64,000 bases of DNA from Edaphochlamys debaryana (GCA_016858145.1 JAEHOE010000004.1:1736001-1800000), one strand, 5' to 3'; shown: positions 12,701 through 23,666, counted from the stretch's first letter. A program made the numbers and translations. The notes: a model not told the origin generated them from the sequence alone.

Positions 12701-15700
12701 GCCGGGGCGTCTGCTGCGGGGCCCTCCGGCGGCGGTCCGGCAGCCGCTGCGGGGTTGGGGATGGGGCTGCGGGCTGGGCAGGAGGAGGGGGCGGCGGGCA
12801 AGCGGCCGCGCGGCAAGCGGGGCGGCAGACGGCCGAGGGAGCGGGGAGGGAACCGGGCGGCCGGGCAAGAGGGGTTACAACCGGAGGAGGAGGAGCAGCG
12901 ACGGCAGCAGCAGCAGCGAGAGGAGGAGCGGGCTCCAGTCCGAGCAAGGGCAGCAGTGGCAGCGGCGGGGACTGGCGAGGCGGCGCATCCCGGCGCACGC
13001 CTGCACCCGGGGGCGGCGGCAGCGCCTGTCACCACCACTCCAGTTGCCGCCGCCGCCGCCGCCGTCGCTGGGAGGGTCACAGGCGCCGCCCACACACCGG
13101 CCACCGACGTGACACCAACCACCGCCGGCCCCAGCGGCGGCAGCACCGTCGGGCTGACGGCACTCGCCGCCGCCATGAGCGCCGCCGCCGCCGGCACCAC
13201 CTTAGGCGGCGCCGCCGCCGCTGCCGCCGCCGCCGCCGCCGTCACGCCCAGCGGCAGCGCGGGCCTGACGGCGCTGGCGGCAGCGCTCAGCGCCGCCGCC
13301 GCCGGGACGAGCAGCACGCCTGGCGGCGGGCCCGGTTCTGAATCCAAGACCAACATGGGCCCGCCCGGGCCCCCTGGATCAGGGCCTGGCTCTGGCTCCA
13401 AGTCCTCCGCTGCTGCTGCCGTCGCCGCCGTCGCTGCGGCAGTGGTACCGCCAGCGGCGGGTCAACCACAGCCCCAGCACGTACCACAACCCCACCATCA
13501 GCTGCCCCTGCCACCCCTCATCCCGCCCACACAGCCCATACCGTCGACGCGCGAAAACGACGCCCGCGCTTGCGGCCAGCACAGCGATGGCGGCGGCGGC
13601 GGAACGCCCGAGCCTGCGGCCGGTGACGGCGGCGCAACGCCGCCGCTTGACGCTGCCGCCGTCGCCGCCGCCGCGGCAGCGGCAGGAGACACTCCTGTTG
13701 GGGCCCCTGCCGGTGTCCACGCCTGGGCGCGCACGGTTGCGCCGCTATGCCGTCAAGCGCCGCCGCCGCCGCCGCCAGCAGACTCCGCTGCCGCCGCCGC
13801 GGCGGCAGCAATGGCGGCGCCGCCAGGCAGCCGCGCGTCCGCCATGGGCTCCGCGCCCCACGGCACGCACGGCCCCGCCGGCCATGGCTTTGGCGGCGTC
13901 GGCGGCGGCGCTGCCGTACAGCGGCTCGCCGCCGCCACGCCGCTGCGGCCCTGCCCGCTGGGCGGCGGCGCCAGCCAGTCGCAGCTGCCGCCGGCGCTGT
14001 CGCAGGCAGCCCAGTGGGGCGCGGCCCTGGCGGCCCCGCTGCAGCCCGTCGCACCACCCAATGCACTGCCACCTCCCCTGGAGCGGACGCCTGTACCGCT
14101 GCAGCTGGGGCAAGCGGCAGTCGCTGCCCCAGCCCCATTGGCGCCGCTGCGTGCGGGGCCGCAGGGCGTGAGCCCACGCGTTAGCCCGGGCAGTGATCGC
14201 ACCGTGACGCCCTCCCAGTCGCCCCAGGCCCAGGCCCAGGGCCCGTCCCAGGCCCAGGCGGGACCACACGGGCCCCGCGGCAGCGGCAGCAGCCACGACC
14301 GCAGCGGTGGCGGCGGCGGCAGCGGCTCCGGCGGCAGCGGCAGAGGCCCCAGTAGTAGCGGCGGCCATCGTGCTGGCGAGCCGCTGATTGGGACGGGGAC
14401 CGGGGAGGATGCCTTCGTGCCGCCCAGCCTCGTGGTGGGCTTAGTCATGGAGACGCCGCTGTCGTACGGAGCTCTTCAGCTGCCGCCGATGCCCCTACCC
14501 GGCGCGGTGCTGCCACCCCAACCTCAGCCACCACAACCACCGCCGCCACAGCTGCAGCTGCCGCCGCGCCTGGGTGGGGGCTCCTCCAGCGACGAACGCA
14601 GGGCCGCAAGCCGCCGTGCATCAGGGAGTGGCGGCGGCGGCGCGCTGCCGCCGCCGCCGCCACAAGAACCGCTGCCGCCGCCAGGCGAGGGCGGCCCTGG
14701 ATCTCGATCCAACACCACCACAAGCTCCACCCCAACCATCACAACTGCCGGAACCACCACAACCTCCTCCTCAGGAGGTGGCAGTGGTGGCGCGGGGTTA
14801 CCAAGGGTGGGCTCGGCCGCCGCCGCCGGCAGCCCGACGCGACCCAGGCCTCTCCACGGCCCCGCGCTGCGCCTGTCACCGGGCGCCGCGCAACGTCCCC
14901 GGCCTGCACCCTCCGCCGCCGCTGCCGGAGGCCCCGCCAGCGGCCGGCAGCTGTTCCTGCCGCCGCCATCGCTGCGCCAGTCTCCGGCCGGTTCAGCTGG
15001 CGCCGGGCCAAGCGGTACGGCGGAAGACGAAGCGTCGCCGCCCGACCTGCAGCTCACCCTGGACCCCGAAGCAGGCCCAGAGCCTGACGGTACGGCCACG
15101 ACGCCTGCCGCCACCGGGCCCCGGGCGGGCCTGGGCCTGGGCCTGGGCCTGGGCCCGGCTGGCCCGGGCCCAGGCGGCGCCGGTGGCGGCGGCGGAAACA
15201 GGGCCTCTGCAGCGGGAGCCCAGGTGGAGGTGGTGGAGCTCCTCGACAGCCCCCCCGAAGAGCCGCGGCGGCCGCCAGCGGGCACCCGCCCGGCGGCCCC
15301 GCGGCAGCACCGGGGGCCGAAGGAGGCGCCAGCGCGGCAGGGGTTGCCGGCCTGGGCGCCCACTCAGCCGCTACCCACGGGGCAGCCGACGGGCCAAGAG
15401 GCTGGCACTTTGTTGGCGGCTCACCCGCAGCGGCCTGAGGGTGTTCGCGCGCCGCAGCGAGGGCCGCAGCCGGGGCCGCAGCCGGGGCCCGAAGGCCGGC
15501 GGCGGTTGCGGGTGGTGCGGCTGGCGGGTGGGGCTGGGCAGGGTGGGGGCCAGGCAGGCGGGGCGGTGGCGGAGGCGGAGGCAGCGGGGGTAGGCGCAGG
15601 AGGGCTGATGCTGCCCACGCAGCCCCTGGCGGCAGAGGCAGGCAACCCCGCTGCCTTCGCCATCCCTGCCACCCAGCCTATCGGCTTACATCCCCACCCG

Positions 15701-18700
15701 CTGCCGCCTCCAGGCCCTTCCGGGCATCCACCCCCTCCACAGCCGCCTGCACAGCCGCCAGCACATCCGCCGCTGCAGCCACCATCGCCGCCAAACCCAG
15801 CCGCGTACGCCGCAACGCAGCCGCTGGACGGAGCGGTTGGGTGGCTCCCTGGCCCCGGCCTTGGGCCGGGACCCGCCACGGGTTTGGGCACCGGCACCGG
15901 CGCCGGCAGGGCTCCCGACCGGGCCCGTGGGGCCATGCCGCCGCCCACCTGGGCGCCCACGCAGCCGCTGCCCAGCCCGCCGCCGGTGCTCCTGGTGCCG
16001 CCCACACAGCCGCTGCAGCTGCAGCCCCCGCCGCAGCCCCCACCCTGGCTGCCCCAGCTCCCGCCACTCCCACCGCCGCTGCTGGCGCTTCTGCCCACGC
16101 AGCCCCTACCAATGCCGCTTCAGCTGCCCCTAGGACACCAGCCACAGCCGCGGGGCCTTCTGGCCATGACCCAACCCCTTGCCGAGCTGCCTGGCCCCAC
16201 GCAAGCCGTGGAGGCTGCAGTGGAGCTTGTGGGAGGGCCGGTGTTCGATGACGTGGGCGCGGCCTCCCCTGCACCGACTGTGGCAGTGACGCCTGACGGC
16301 TCGGGCTCGCGTGGGGGCGGCGGCGGCGGCGGCAGCACCGGGGGCGGCGGCGGCGGCGGTGATATGGCGAGTGGCGGCGGCGCCCTCAGCCGGCCCCTGC
16401 GGTTCACCGGCGCTGGCGGCTTGGCGACAGCAGGCGGCAGCGGCGGAGGTGGCGGCAGCGGCCGCGCGGCGAGCGACTCGGGCAACTGGTGCAGCGACGA
16501 AGACGTGTGGCGCATCGGCCGGGCCCGGGGTGACGGCGCCGCGGGGGCTCCCGCCGCCGCTGCTGCCGCTGCCTTGACGACGGCCGCCGCGGCCAGCCTG
16601 CCTGACGCTGGGGCCGATACATCGGCCGCCGCCCCGACGACGTCCTGGGGCGATGTGGCGATGGCGGAAGCCACGCAGACTGTCACTGTCACTGCCACGG
16701 TAACGGTTACGGTGGGAGTGACGGTGTCAATGGCAGAGGCCGAGGACGCCAACACCGAGGCGGGGTCGGGGGCATCGATGGGGAGGACGGAGGCTATGGA
16801 GCAGGACGAGGCCGGGACCGTGCGAGGGGCTGCCGCCGAGCAGGCGGCGGAAGCACCGGGCTTGGGCGCGGGCATGGGCGGCAGCGGCGGCGGTGGTGGC
16901 GAGGATGCCATGGACCTGGGCAGTCCACTGCCTCCTGTCCACGCCTCCAGCGCCCACGCCGGCGCCGCTGCCGCTGGCGGTCCAGTCGCTGCGACGTCAG
17001 CGGGGGCTGCTGGGGCGGAGGGTCCGAGCACCATCGCTGCAGCCGTGGCGCCGGGTGTAGCGGGGGCAGGAGGGAGGGCTACCATGGGGGCGCAGGCGGA
17101 AGCGGGTGCAGAAGCGGAGGCAGGCGCAGAAGCGGAGGCAGCACCCGCGGAAGGGAAGCGGAGGGGCCGCCGGGGCGGCCGACGTGAGCAATGGCGGCGG
17201 CAGTGGCGGCAGCGGCGGGAGCAGCAGCAGGAGCGGCGGCAGAAGGGCGCGGCGGGGCTTGGCTTGGGCATCTCGGGGCCAGGTGCCGGACGGGCGGCGC
17301 AGGCCTCCGCCGGGCCCGGCGCCTCAACTGCCCCTGGCCAACCGCCAACCGCTGCCCAACCGACAACGGCCGCCCAACCGCCGCCGCTCGCCAACTCGCT
17401 GCTGATGCGGCTCATCGACGACTTCTTCTTCGTCACCACCTCCAAGTGAGGCGGCGTGCCATACTCGTGCTGTACCAAAGCACGTACACTCACCGCTGGC
17501 CCTTTTTCCCATCGCCCCCATTTTGCAGTCCACACCCCAGCACTGAGCACCGCTACTTGCCAGCCCATCTCACGCCGCCCTTCCTCCCCCTCCCTTCCCC
17601 CAGGACCGCGGCGGAGGCGGTGGCGCGGCGGCTGCGGGAGGGCTTTGAGCTCGACTTCGGCTGCCGCATAAACCCGGACAAGACGCAGCTCGCAAACTTC
17701 ACAATAACCGAGGACAATGCTGGTACTGCTAACACCAACACTAACGACAGCACTGCCATTCATGCATGCGCTACACATTCAGCTCTGGGGCAGCAGCAGG
17801 AGGGGCAGCAGGAGGCGCAGGGGCAGGGGATGCAAGGCGGGGGGCCGGCCAGGGCCGGCGGGGCAGGAGCAGCAGGAGGAGCAGGCGGCGTGCGGGTGGG
17901 GGTGCTGGACCCGAGTGCAGCAGGCGCGGCCGACGGCACGGAGGGCTGCAACCTGTGGACCGGCCCGGACGGGCGGCGCTACATCAGGTGGGGACGGCAC
18001 CCGCAAGCAGTTCGTTCACATCACCTCCTTCGCGCACTCTGTCAGACCCTGAGTTGTCCTACGGCACACCCGCATTCCTAGCACCCTCACGCAAGCTATC
18101 CCCGCTGCCCCCTCCCCGGCTCCTGCCCCGCCCCATCTGCCGGCCCCCAGGTGGTGCGGCCTGCTGGTGGGCCCCACCAGTCTGGAGCTGAGGGCCGACT
18201 ACACCCGGCTGGCGGGGGCGCACATCCGGGCGGCCATGAGCGTGCCGTCGGAGGCGCGGCCGGGTGAGGGCGGAAAGGGCGCCTTGGGCTGGTGCTTAGA
18301 GCGGTCTCATCTCTTCTCTGCATCCTGCTCCGGCTAGCCCTGCCCTGCAGCCTCGTGAGGTTTGCACCAGACCCGACAGTGCCATGAACCGGGCGCCTTG
18401 GACTGGTGCCGAGAGGAGCCATACCTCTCAGTTTTGTCGTCTGCGCTGGCTAGCCCTGCACCTCGACCACCCACGCTCAGACCCGACAGTGCCAGGAAAC
18501 GTGTCGATGCTCACTGCCCTGGCCTGCCCAGCCCTGCTCTGACCTGACCTGGCACTCAACCGTAACCCGGTGTATGTGTCCCGCACGCCAGGCCGGCAGC
18601 TGGGCTCCAAGCTGTGCCAGTACCTGCGGCCCAAAGCGCACGCGCTGCTGCTGGACACCTCCATCAGCAGCGCAGCCACGGTGCGGGCCAACATCTACCA

Positions 18701-19516
18701 GGTGGGGTTGAGCGGAGGGGATTGCCGCAGAGTCGGATTGATGGAGAGAGGCGAGAGGCTGGGGATGCGGGTGGATAAGAGGACGGCGGACCGGACTCTC
18801 GGGCGTGCGTGCAGGAGGGTTCCCGTGGGCCGGTTCCCGGTTGATGGTGTGGTGGAGCGCCTTCGGCGTGGGAAGGCGGAGCCTCGGGGCCCCGCACGTC
18901 TGCCCCCGTCCACGCTCCCCCCCCCTCCGCCTCCCATCCCCTCCGCCCCCAGGTCTTCCTCCTGGCCGCCATGCGCCTGCACTGGTACCTGTCCTGCCTG
19001 CCCCGCGGCCCCGCCTCAGACCCGCGGGTGCTGCTGTCTGCCGTACAGTCGGCGCTGTCGTACATGTGCGGCCTGGTGCGCAGCCGCACGGGGCCGCTGG
19101 CGGCGCGGCGGCTGGGCCCGGGGTGCCGGTGTGACGTGTCCGACTGCCACGTCAGGTGCGGGCCCCAGTAGTGGATTAGTAAAGGAACCGGGGAGGAGTT
19201 GTATACGTAAGCTCGTCCTGCCTGTGTGGCTAGTGGGCTATCGCAATGGAAGTCATGCCGCTCCTGCTCTCCTCCCCCTGAACCCGCCACCCAGCCCCAC
19301 CTCCAACCCCACGCTTCCCCTCCCGCCCTCAGGTTCCTTGGCCTGTCCGCGTTCCGCCTGGTGCTGGGCCGCAAGCAGTCCCGCTACCGCCTGGCGCTGG
19401 CCTGCCTGGACGCAGCGCTGGGGGCGGCGGGGGGCAGGGGGGGAGCGATGGCGGGGCTGGGGGCAGCGATGGCGGGGGCGGGAGGGGGCGGAGGACTGGA
19501 GGGCGTGCGGTTCTGA
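3741..19516 (+). CDS. TERT: Telomerase reverse transcriptase, giant form (about 3,780 aa)
   Basis: Catalytic subunit of telomerase, copying its RNA template onto chromosome ends in the nucleus. Exons: 3741-4028, 4157-4228, 4396-4614, 4890-5600, 5760-6582, 6752-7171, 7299-8466, 8614-8759, 8982-9115, 9339-9416 (GC donor), 9647-10018, 10370-11032, 11306-about 11365, unresolved, 11787-11932, 12142-12261, 12530-17445, 17604-17987, 18151-18263, 18592-18701, 18953-19155, 19333-19516. Signature motifs in order: TEN (LLTRGSLFVGVGGGSFLQIT); GLPAK-HLFNTL; CPYGLLLEKHCPL; CP/QFP (AFLWSVVRHIVPPALLG); T (FYVTE, FYYRKPVW); 1 (LRLVPKHGGMRPIVNL); 2 (SVLGMDGIHRA); A (YFVCADISRAFDSLSQ); B' (GIAQGAVTSTLLCSLY); C (LMRLIDDFFFVTT); D (CRINPDKTQLANF); E (WCGLLVG); then the C-terminal extension. 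The catalytic Asp of motif A and the paired Asp of motif C are present. Typical TERTs are about 1,100-1,300 aa; the excess here is low-complexity insertion. Confidence 0.93.
4732..4764 (+). repeat. GGGT tetramer run in TERT intron 3
   Basis: About eight GGGT/GGTG units lie in the 4615-4889 intron. The run is G-rich on the coding strand and could form a G-quadruplex in the pre-mRNA. Function is unknown. Confidence 0.8.
10228..10272 (+). repeat. Degraded copy of TERT exon-12 start inside the preceding intron
   Basis: A TTCGCAG acceptor-like site is followed by GGGCCCTCATGGCCACCCT and GGAGCGCCACCCC. The true acceptor and exon start at 10362-10402 read almost the same (GCGCTCAAGGCCTCCTTGGA, GCGCCACCCC). 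It looks like a short tandem duplication across the intron/exon border. It could also act as a cryptic 3' splice site. Confidence 0.75.
11033..11108 (+). repeat. (TGGGG)n pentamer array in the TERT intron after motif A
   Basis: More than ten TGGGG units in a row begin exactly at the GTGGGG donor that follows the motif A exon, with a G9 run and one CGGGG variant near the end. The transcribed RNA would be strongly G-quadruplex-prone. It is not the algal telomere repeat (TTTTAGGG). Confidence 0.9.
11161..11203 (+). repeat. Degraded copy of TERT exon-13 start
   Basis: CCCCCAG then GAGCTGCTCATG and GTGGAGCCCCTCCTG repeats, with substitutions, the real border at 11298-11338 (GAGCGGCTGCTG, GTGGAACCCCTCCTG). 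A further echo of the exon 3' end (CTGCTGCTGAGGGCGG) lies at about 11538-11554, copying 11353-11369. These repeats are why the 11366-11786 splicing could not be settled. Confidence 0.7.
12426..12460 (+). repeat. Degraded copy of the motif B' exon start
   Basis: ACGGTACCCCACGGCACCGT followed by CACCTCC matches ACGGTACCCCAGGGCGCCGT plus CACCTCC at 12518-12544, the real acceptor and first codons of the B' exon. The AG of the splice acceptor is AC in the copy, so it is disabled. Confidence 0.75.
12600..17394 (+). other. About 1,600-residue low-complexity insertion in the TERT palm
   Basis: The segment is open in frame with motif B' (ending near 12597) and motif C (17401-17442). In human TERT the two motifs are separated by fewer than 20 residues. 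The insertion is rich in Pro, Ala, Gly and Gln, with basic patches (KRPRGKRGGRR; EGKRRGRRGGRREQWRRQ near 17150-17220) that could bind nucleic acid or serve as nuclear localisation signals. It carries acidic/Ser-rich stretches and a cluster of TQP motifs. No stop codon interrupts nearly 4.9 kb, but intron-like retention cannot be excluded without transcripts. Confidence 0.8.
15350..16206 (+). other. TQ-cluster segment of the TERT insertion
   Basis: Eight copies of TQP[L/I] (for example APTQPLP, LPTQPLA, PATQPIG, AATQPLD, PPTQPLQ, AMTQPLA), plus one TQA, occur within about 285 residues, each in a different proline-rich setting. A further PPTQPIP lies upstream near 13525-13545. TQ/SQ clusters are the classical substrate pattern of ATM/ATR (Tel1/Mec1) kinases; phosphorylation here is inference. 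Confidence 0.8.
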
Positions 19517-19777
19517 GTCGTGCGTGAGCCTGAAGCCTCATAGCGTAGCCGCCTATGAACGGGGAACCCATGCAGGTTGACAGTTGTTGAGGCTGGCAGG
19601 GCTGTTCTGGGCGGCAGGCTATTCGCGAGGAAGCGAGGGGCCGGCGCGCAAGGACGGACTGAGGACGTGAGGTTCCGTACACGGGCGCGAAGCAGACACC
19701 GCGACCGACGATCCTTGCCTACGAGCGTTGCTGGACATACATAGGCCCCGAATTGCCGTTCTTTTTTGACCACGAAC
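19517..19777. other. Short gap after TERT, no gene
   Basis: Presumed TERT 3' UTR. No TGTAA poly(A) signal was seen in this stretch. Confidence 0.4.
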
Positions 19778-20240
19778 AAGAAGCTGTTGCAATGTGCCGT
19801 TGAGTGTGCAGACGGGTGTGCCTTCGGGATCGTTACACGGCTGAGTGGAGGAAATCGCGAGGAAACACTGGTCTTCAACGGGGGAGGCCGTGCTCAGTCC
19901 CTGCACGGAGCTTCTGGCCACGAGGGCATAGAGCTGGGCGAAGGCCTCCAGCTCTACGAGGCAGCCCAGGCTTCTCGTGTGTTCGCCTCGGACGCTCAGG
20001 CGGTGGTGCTGTCGGGCGTGTCTGCCCAGACGGTTGGGCTCCCTCCTGTGGGCGGAGCGCCTGGGCGTGGCATTCTCCGGCCTGCTGTCCTCGCTCAAGG
20101 CTTGGTACCTGGAGCACCACGAGGAGGTGCTGGAGGCGGCACCGGAGAGCCTGGAGCGACTGGCGGAGTGCCCGAAACTCGTGGTGGAGCTGGTGGGGGG
20201 CCTGTCGCGTCGCCTGGCCAAGCGGCAGCGGGTGTCATAG
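19778..20240 (+). pseudogene. BTB/POZ gene remnant B
   Basis: This is a shortened, broken copy of the BTB family. The 5' part resembles the first exon of A and C (KLLQCAVECADG, then LELGEGLQLYEA-like sequence). It then jumps near 19970 straight to the second half of the BTB domain (SDAQAVVLSGVSAQTV) and the family C-terminus (KAWYLEHHEEV, RLAKRQRVS). Three lesions are visible: the codon matching the family start ATG reads AAG (19778-19780), the middle of the gene (propeller and first half of the BTB domain) is missing, and about two bases are missing near 20032-20040 relative to C, which shifts the frame. It sits 262 bp after the TERT stop. Confidence 0.85.
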
Positions 20241-21347
20241 CCCAGCGGGGACTGCCCGGTGACGGCAGGGGAGGAAAGCGAGTACCCCTCAAGGAGCAGG
20301 GGCGCAGCTCTGGTGGCGTGCGGCTATCTTGTGGCAGGCTGGGGCTGCGTGCGCTCGGAGCTGGACTTAGCCCCGGGGGTGCGGGGACTTGCATACGGAG
20401 GACAGCGGCATGACTAATGCAACGCAGGTGCTGTATTGTAGGGCGAATGTTCGGGAGCTTCTTCATCAAACACTTAAACAGGCGAGGTTGTGGCGGAGCC
20501 AAGCGGATCCTTGGCAACTGGCATGTCAGGGATGCAGCTGAGCTCGGAGCAAACAGTGAAAGAGGAAACAGATTAGCTGTGCCCTTAGCTTCACAATGCG
20601 TGTTCCTGGCACGGGCTTGACGTCGTGGGTCCTGAACATGTGCAAGGGCTAGGACGTGTTCTGTGAGCTACTACACGTTTCCGAAAGGGGCGGAGGACGT
20701 AGACACAGCCCCTGCTCGTACTACTTGGTGTGACGTTTGTCAGTTGTACAGGTACTGCAGGCGCTGGTGGAGAGAGGAGGCCCCGGATGCGTTGTATGTC
20801 GTGCATCGGAACGCTGTAGTCTGGCTGACTGGAGTGGCGTGCTCGCAAGGCGGTGCCAGTCAGGCTGGAGAGAAGAGCTGGGGCATCTACGAATGGCGCA
20901 AACGGGTTGGGGCCCGAGTTTTGCCGGCGGTTTGCTGTGTTGGCCTGGATGCAATTGGCTCAACCCGTCCTTCCTTGCGGAGGGTGCAGAATGGACGGCT
21001 TGCCTGTTGCCACTTTGCCAGCGAGGGTACAAGGGACGTAGCGGCAGGGCCTCGTCTAGCCGCACCATAGAGCACACGCTGGTCCTCATCTTTGCCCTAT
21101 GCCCTCTTACCTGCTGGGTGCAGCACGACTTCCTCGTTTCTTTCCGCCTACCCCCCATTGCGGCTTTGCATGTGAGGCTGTGCGAGGCTAAGAGCGTGAC
21201 AAGCCACACCCCTCTCGTGGACATGCCCAGATGCCCTGCAACTTGCAACCCTACCTTACGCAGTAAGGAAGGGGACGGCAGGGGCAGGCGTGTGTCAAGT
21301 GCCTCCCGTAGTTACCCCAGTCCCCGGCCTCCCACGTCCCACCCTAG
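20241..21347. other. Intergenic sequence, nothing recognised
   Basis: Lower GC than its surroundings, with no supported exon. Short open frames lack conserved motifs. Confidence 0.4.
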
Positions 21348-21460
21348 GTTCCTTGGCCTGTCCGCGTTCCGCCTGGTGCTGGGCCGCAAGCAGTCCCGCT
21401 ACCGCCTGGCCCTGGCCTGCCTGGAGGCGCAGCTGGGGGCGGCAGGGGGCAGGGGGTTCT
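21348..21460 (+). pseudogene. Stray duplicate of the last TERT exon
   Basis: After a CCTAG acceptor the sequence repeats the terminal TERT exon (19333-19440) almost base for base: FLGLSAFRLVLGRKQSRYRL, then ALACLEAQLGAAGGRG where TERT has ALACLDAALGAAGGRG. It then diverges. It lies just upstream of BTB C, as the real exon lies just upstream of BTB remnant B, so a segmental duplication covering both is likely. It has no other TERT exons around it. Confidence 0.9.
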
Positions 21461-21598
21461 GTGCTCGCAGGAGGGGGCAGGGGGGGAGCGGGCACGGCGG
21501 CGGGGGCAGGGGGGCCTGGCGGGATGGGGTTCCGTGGGATGAGAGTGCCATGTTTTGTATCCAGGAGGAGAGGGAGCCATACGGAAGAGAGTAACATC

Positions 21599-23666
21599 AT
21601 GCCACTGCTAAAATGCGACCTGGATTGTGGTTGGTACCAGCCGCAAGGCCTGGTCACTCGTCCGCGAGGCAACCGCGCGCAAGAGTTCGAGACGCTTCTT
21701 TTTACTCACGAAGGCGTAGAAACTATAACTGGCACGACTAGCTATCGGGGCCTGGAGCGAGGTGACAGGCTGTGTCTCCATGAGGGAGCAGAACATGACG
21801 ATGGTATGCGACTATGCTTTGAACCGCAGTCGGTCGCGGACCCCGTCTTCGACGCATACAGCCAGCGCACATTCTTCACCGCTGATCGCGGTGTCTTCTG
21901 CCTGGGGGAGGGGGACCGCGTGGACCTGGTGGCGGGAAACCCTACGGAGGCAGGCGGTGTTGAGGGGATTGCTCCCGAAGAGGACGACGACGATGGTGCA
22001 CGGCTTGATAGACCCAACTGTCTGTGTGCCGATGGGAAGGGTGAGAGGTATTGATAGGGTTGGGAGCTGGGGTGTACTGGGCACGGGTTGGGGTCTGGGG
22101 GTGCGGTCACGACATCGACGGGGGGTCACGGAAGAAGGGCTTCACTGAAGCAGGTATGCAGAGCCTGCACGGGAGGACACCTGGGGGGAAACCGACGGGG
22201 AAGCACTCGATCAGATTTCCTTGTCCTGTGTACCTGACACCTGAACCTGACAATGAGGGGCCGCGACTATGCCTCAACGCGCAGGCTCCATCTTCTGCCG
22301 TGGACGTGGGGACGTTAAGCGCGTGACCCGGATACAGCTGCCCGCGGGGTGGCGGGCAGGGGCAGCGGAGGACGCCGCTGGGCAGGCGGCGGCGGCGGGG
22401 CCAGCAGGCGAGCAGCCCCTGCAGGCCACCACGCTGCCCTTGCGTGCCGCGAGCGGCATCCGCGGCCTGGCCTGTGTCCCCTGGGGTGGGCCCGACGGCT
22501 CCCTCATTGTCGCCACCGCCAACTCCCTCTACCGCCTGCCGCTGGGAGGGGGGGGAGAGGGAGCGGGAGGTGCCGCTGCCGCCGCTCCCGCCGCCCCGGT
22601 GCTGCTGGCAGGGCGCGATTCCCCGCCCTCGGCGGGCGAGGCGCCTGCCGGAGACGGCCGGGGCGAGGCAGCGAGGTTCAAGGACATCTCTGGCCTTGTT
22701 GTGGACAAGGAGGGAAGCATCCTGCTCACCGACGTCTTGGGCGGCATGTTCGGCAACGGCGTCACGGCCGTGCGTCAGGTGACCCTCCATGGCGAGGTTA
22801 CCACTCTCGGTGAGGCTACCATACAAGCCCTGCTTGTTGGCTTCTGCATGGCTCGGGCTGGTGAATTGATAGGGAGTTAGCGGCGCTTCTTGCTTATTGC
22901 AGGGAATCCTCTTAAAGTGTGTTAAGGATTGGCTGCCTCTTGCCCGCATTGCGCAGCCTTCCTAGACGGGAAGTTGCACCGCCCCTTCATCCTCCCCAAC
23001 GGCTATCTGGCGCTCTGCAAGGTCACCCGTACTGACCTACTGGTGCTGGACCTGGGCCTCAAGCCGGCGCCGCTGTTTCCGCCCACTGGCCCGCCGCGCC
23101 GCACGCTGCACGCCGACATGGGCGCGCTGTTGGACGCCCAGCCGGATGGCACCGCGGACCTCACCCTGGTGGTGGGCGGCCGCCGCTTCCCCGTGCACCG
23201 GGCTATCCTCATCGCCCGCTGCGACTTCTTCCGATCTCAGCTGGAGGGCGGCTTCGCGGACGGGGCCGCGGCGGAGCTGACTGTGCCGGATGCCGACCCG
23301 GCCGCCTTCGAGCTGCTCCTGCGCTTCGTCTACACCGGCGCCGTGGACATCCCGTCCGCCCTGGCCCCAACCGTGGCCGAGCTGGCGGACCGCCTGCTGC
23401 TCCCGGATCTGTGCTCGGACGCTCAGGCGGTGGTGCTGTCGGGCGTGTCCGCCGACACGGTGGTGGGCTCTCTCCTGTGGGCCGAGCGTCTGGGCGCCTC
23501 CTTCTCGGGCCTGTTGTCCTCGCTCAAGGCGTGGTACCTGGAGCACCACGAGGAGGTGCACAGGACGGCGCCGGGCAGCCTCAAGCGCCTGGCGGAAAGC
23601 CCTGACCTGATGGCTGAGCTCTTGCTGAGTGTCACTCGCAGCGCCAAGCGGCAGCGCACGGGTTGA
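21599..23666 (+). CDS. BTB/POZ-domain protein C (intact, 558 aa)
   Basis: Three exons, 21599-22040, 22285-22809 and 22957-23666, sum to 1,677 bases. Residues 1-147 hold the family N-terminal region (MPLLKCDLDCG, FDAYSQRTFFTADRG). Residues about 150-385 have propeller-like strands (SGIRGLACVPWGGPDGS, NSLYRLPLGG, HRPFILPNGYLAL). About 390-490 is the BTB domain (DLTLVVGGRRFPVHRAIL, FELLLRFVYTGAVDIP), then a helical tail (KAWYLEHHEEVH) and a basic end (SAKRQRTG). This layout suggests a Cul3-type ubiquitin ligase adaptor with a beta-propeller substrate module, by family analogy only. The third-exon acceptor (GCGCAG at 22951-22956) was preferred to CCTAG at 22961-22965 because it keeps the family spacing. 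This is the best-preserved member for comparison with A, B and F. Confidence 0.85.

Noticed and set aside
16120..17778. 552-codon open frame on the minus strand opposite TERT
   Set aside because: It is antisense to the TERT insertion and motif C exon, has mirrored low-complexity composition, no conserved motif and no splice support. Long antisense frames are expected in GC-rich DNA.
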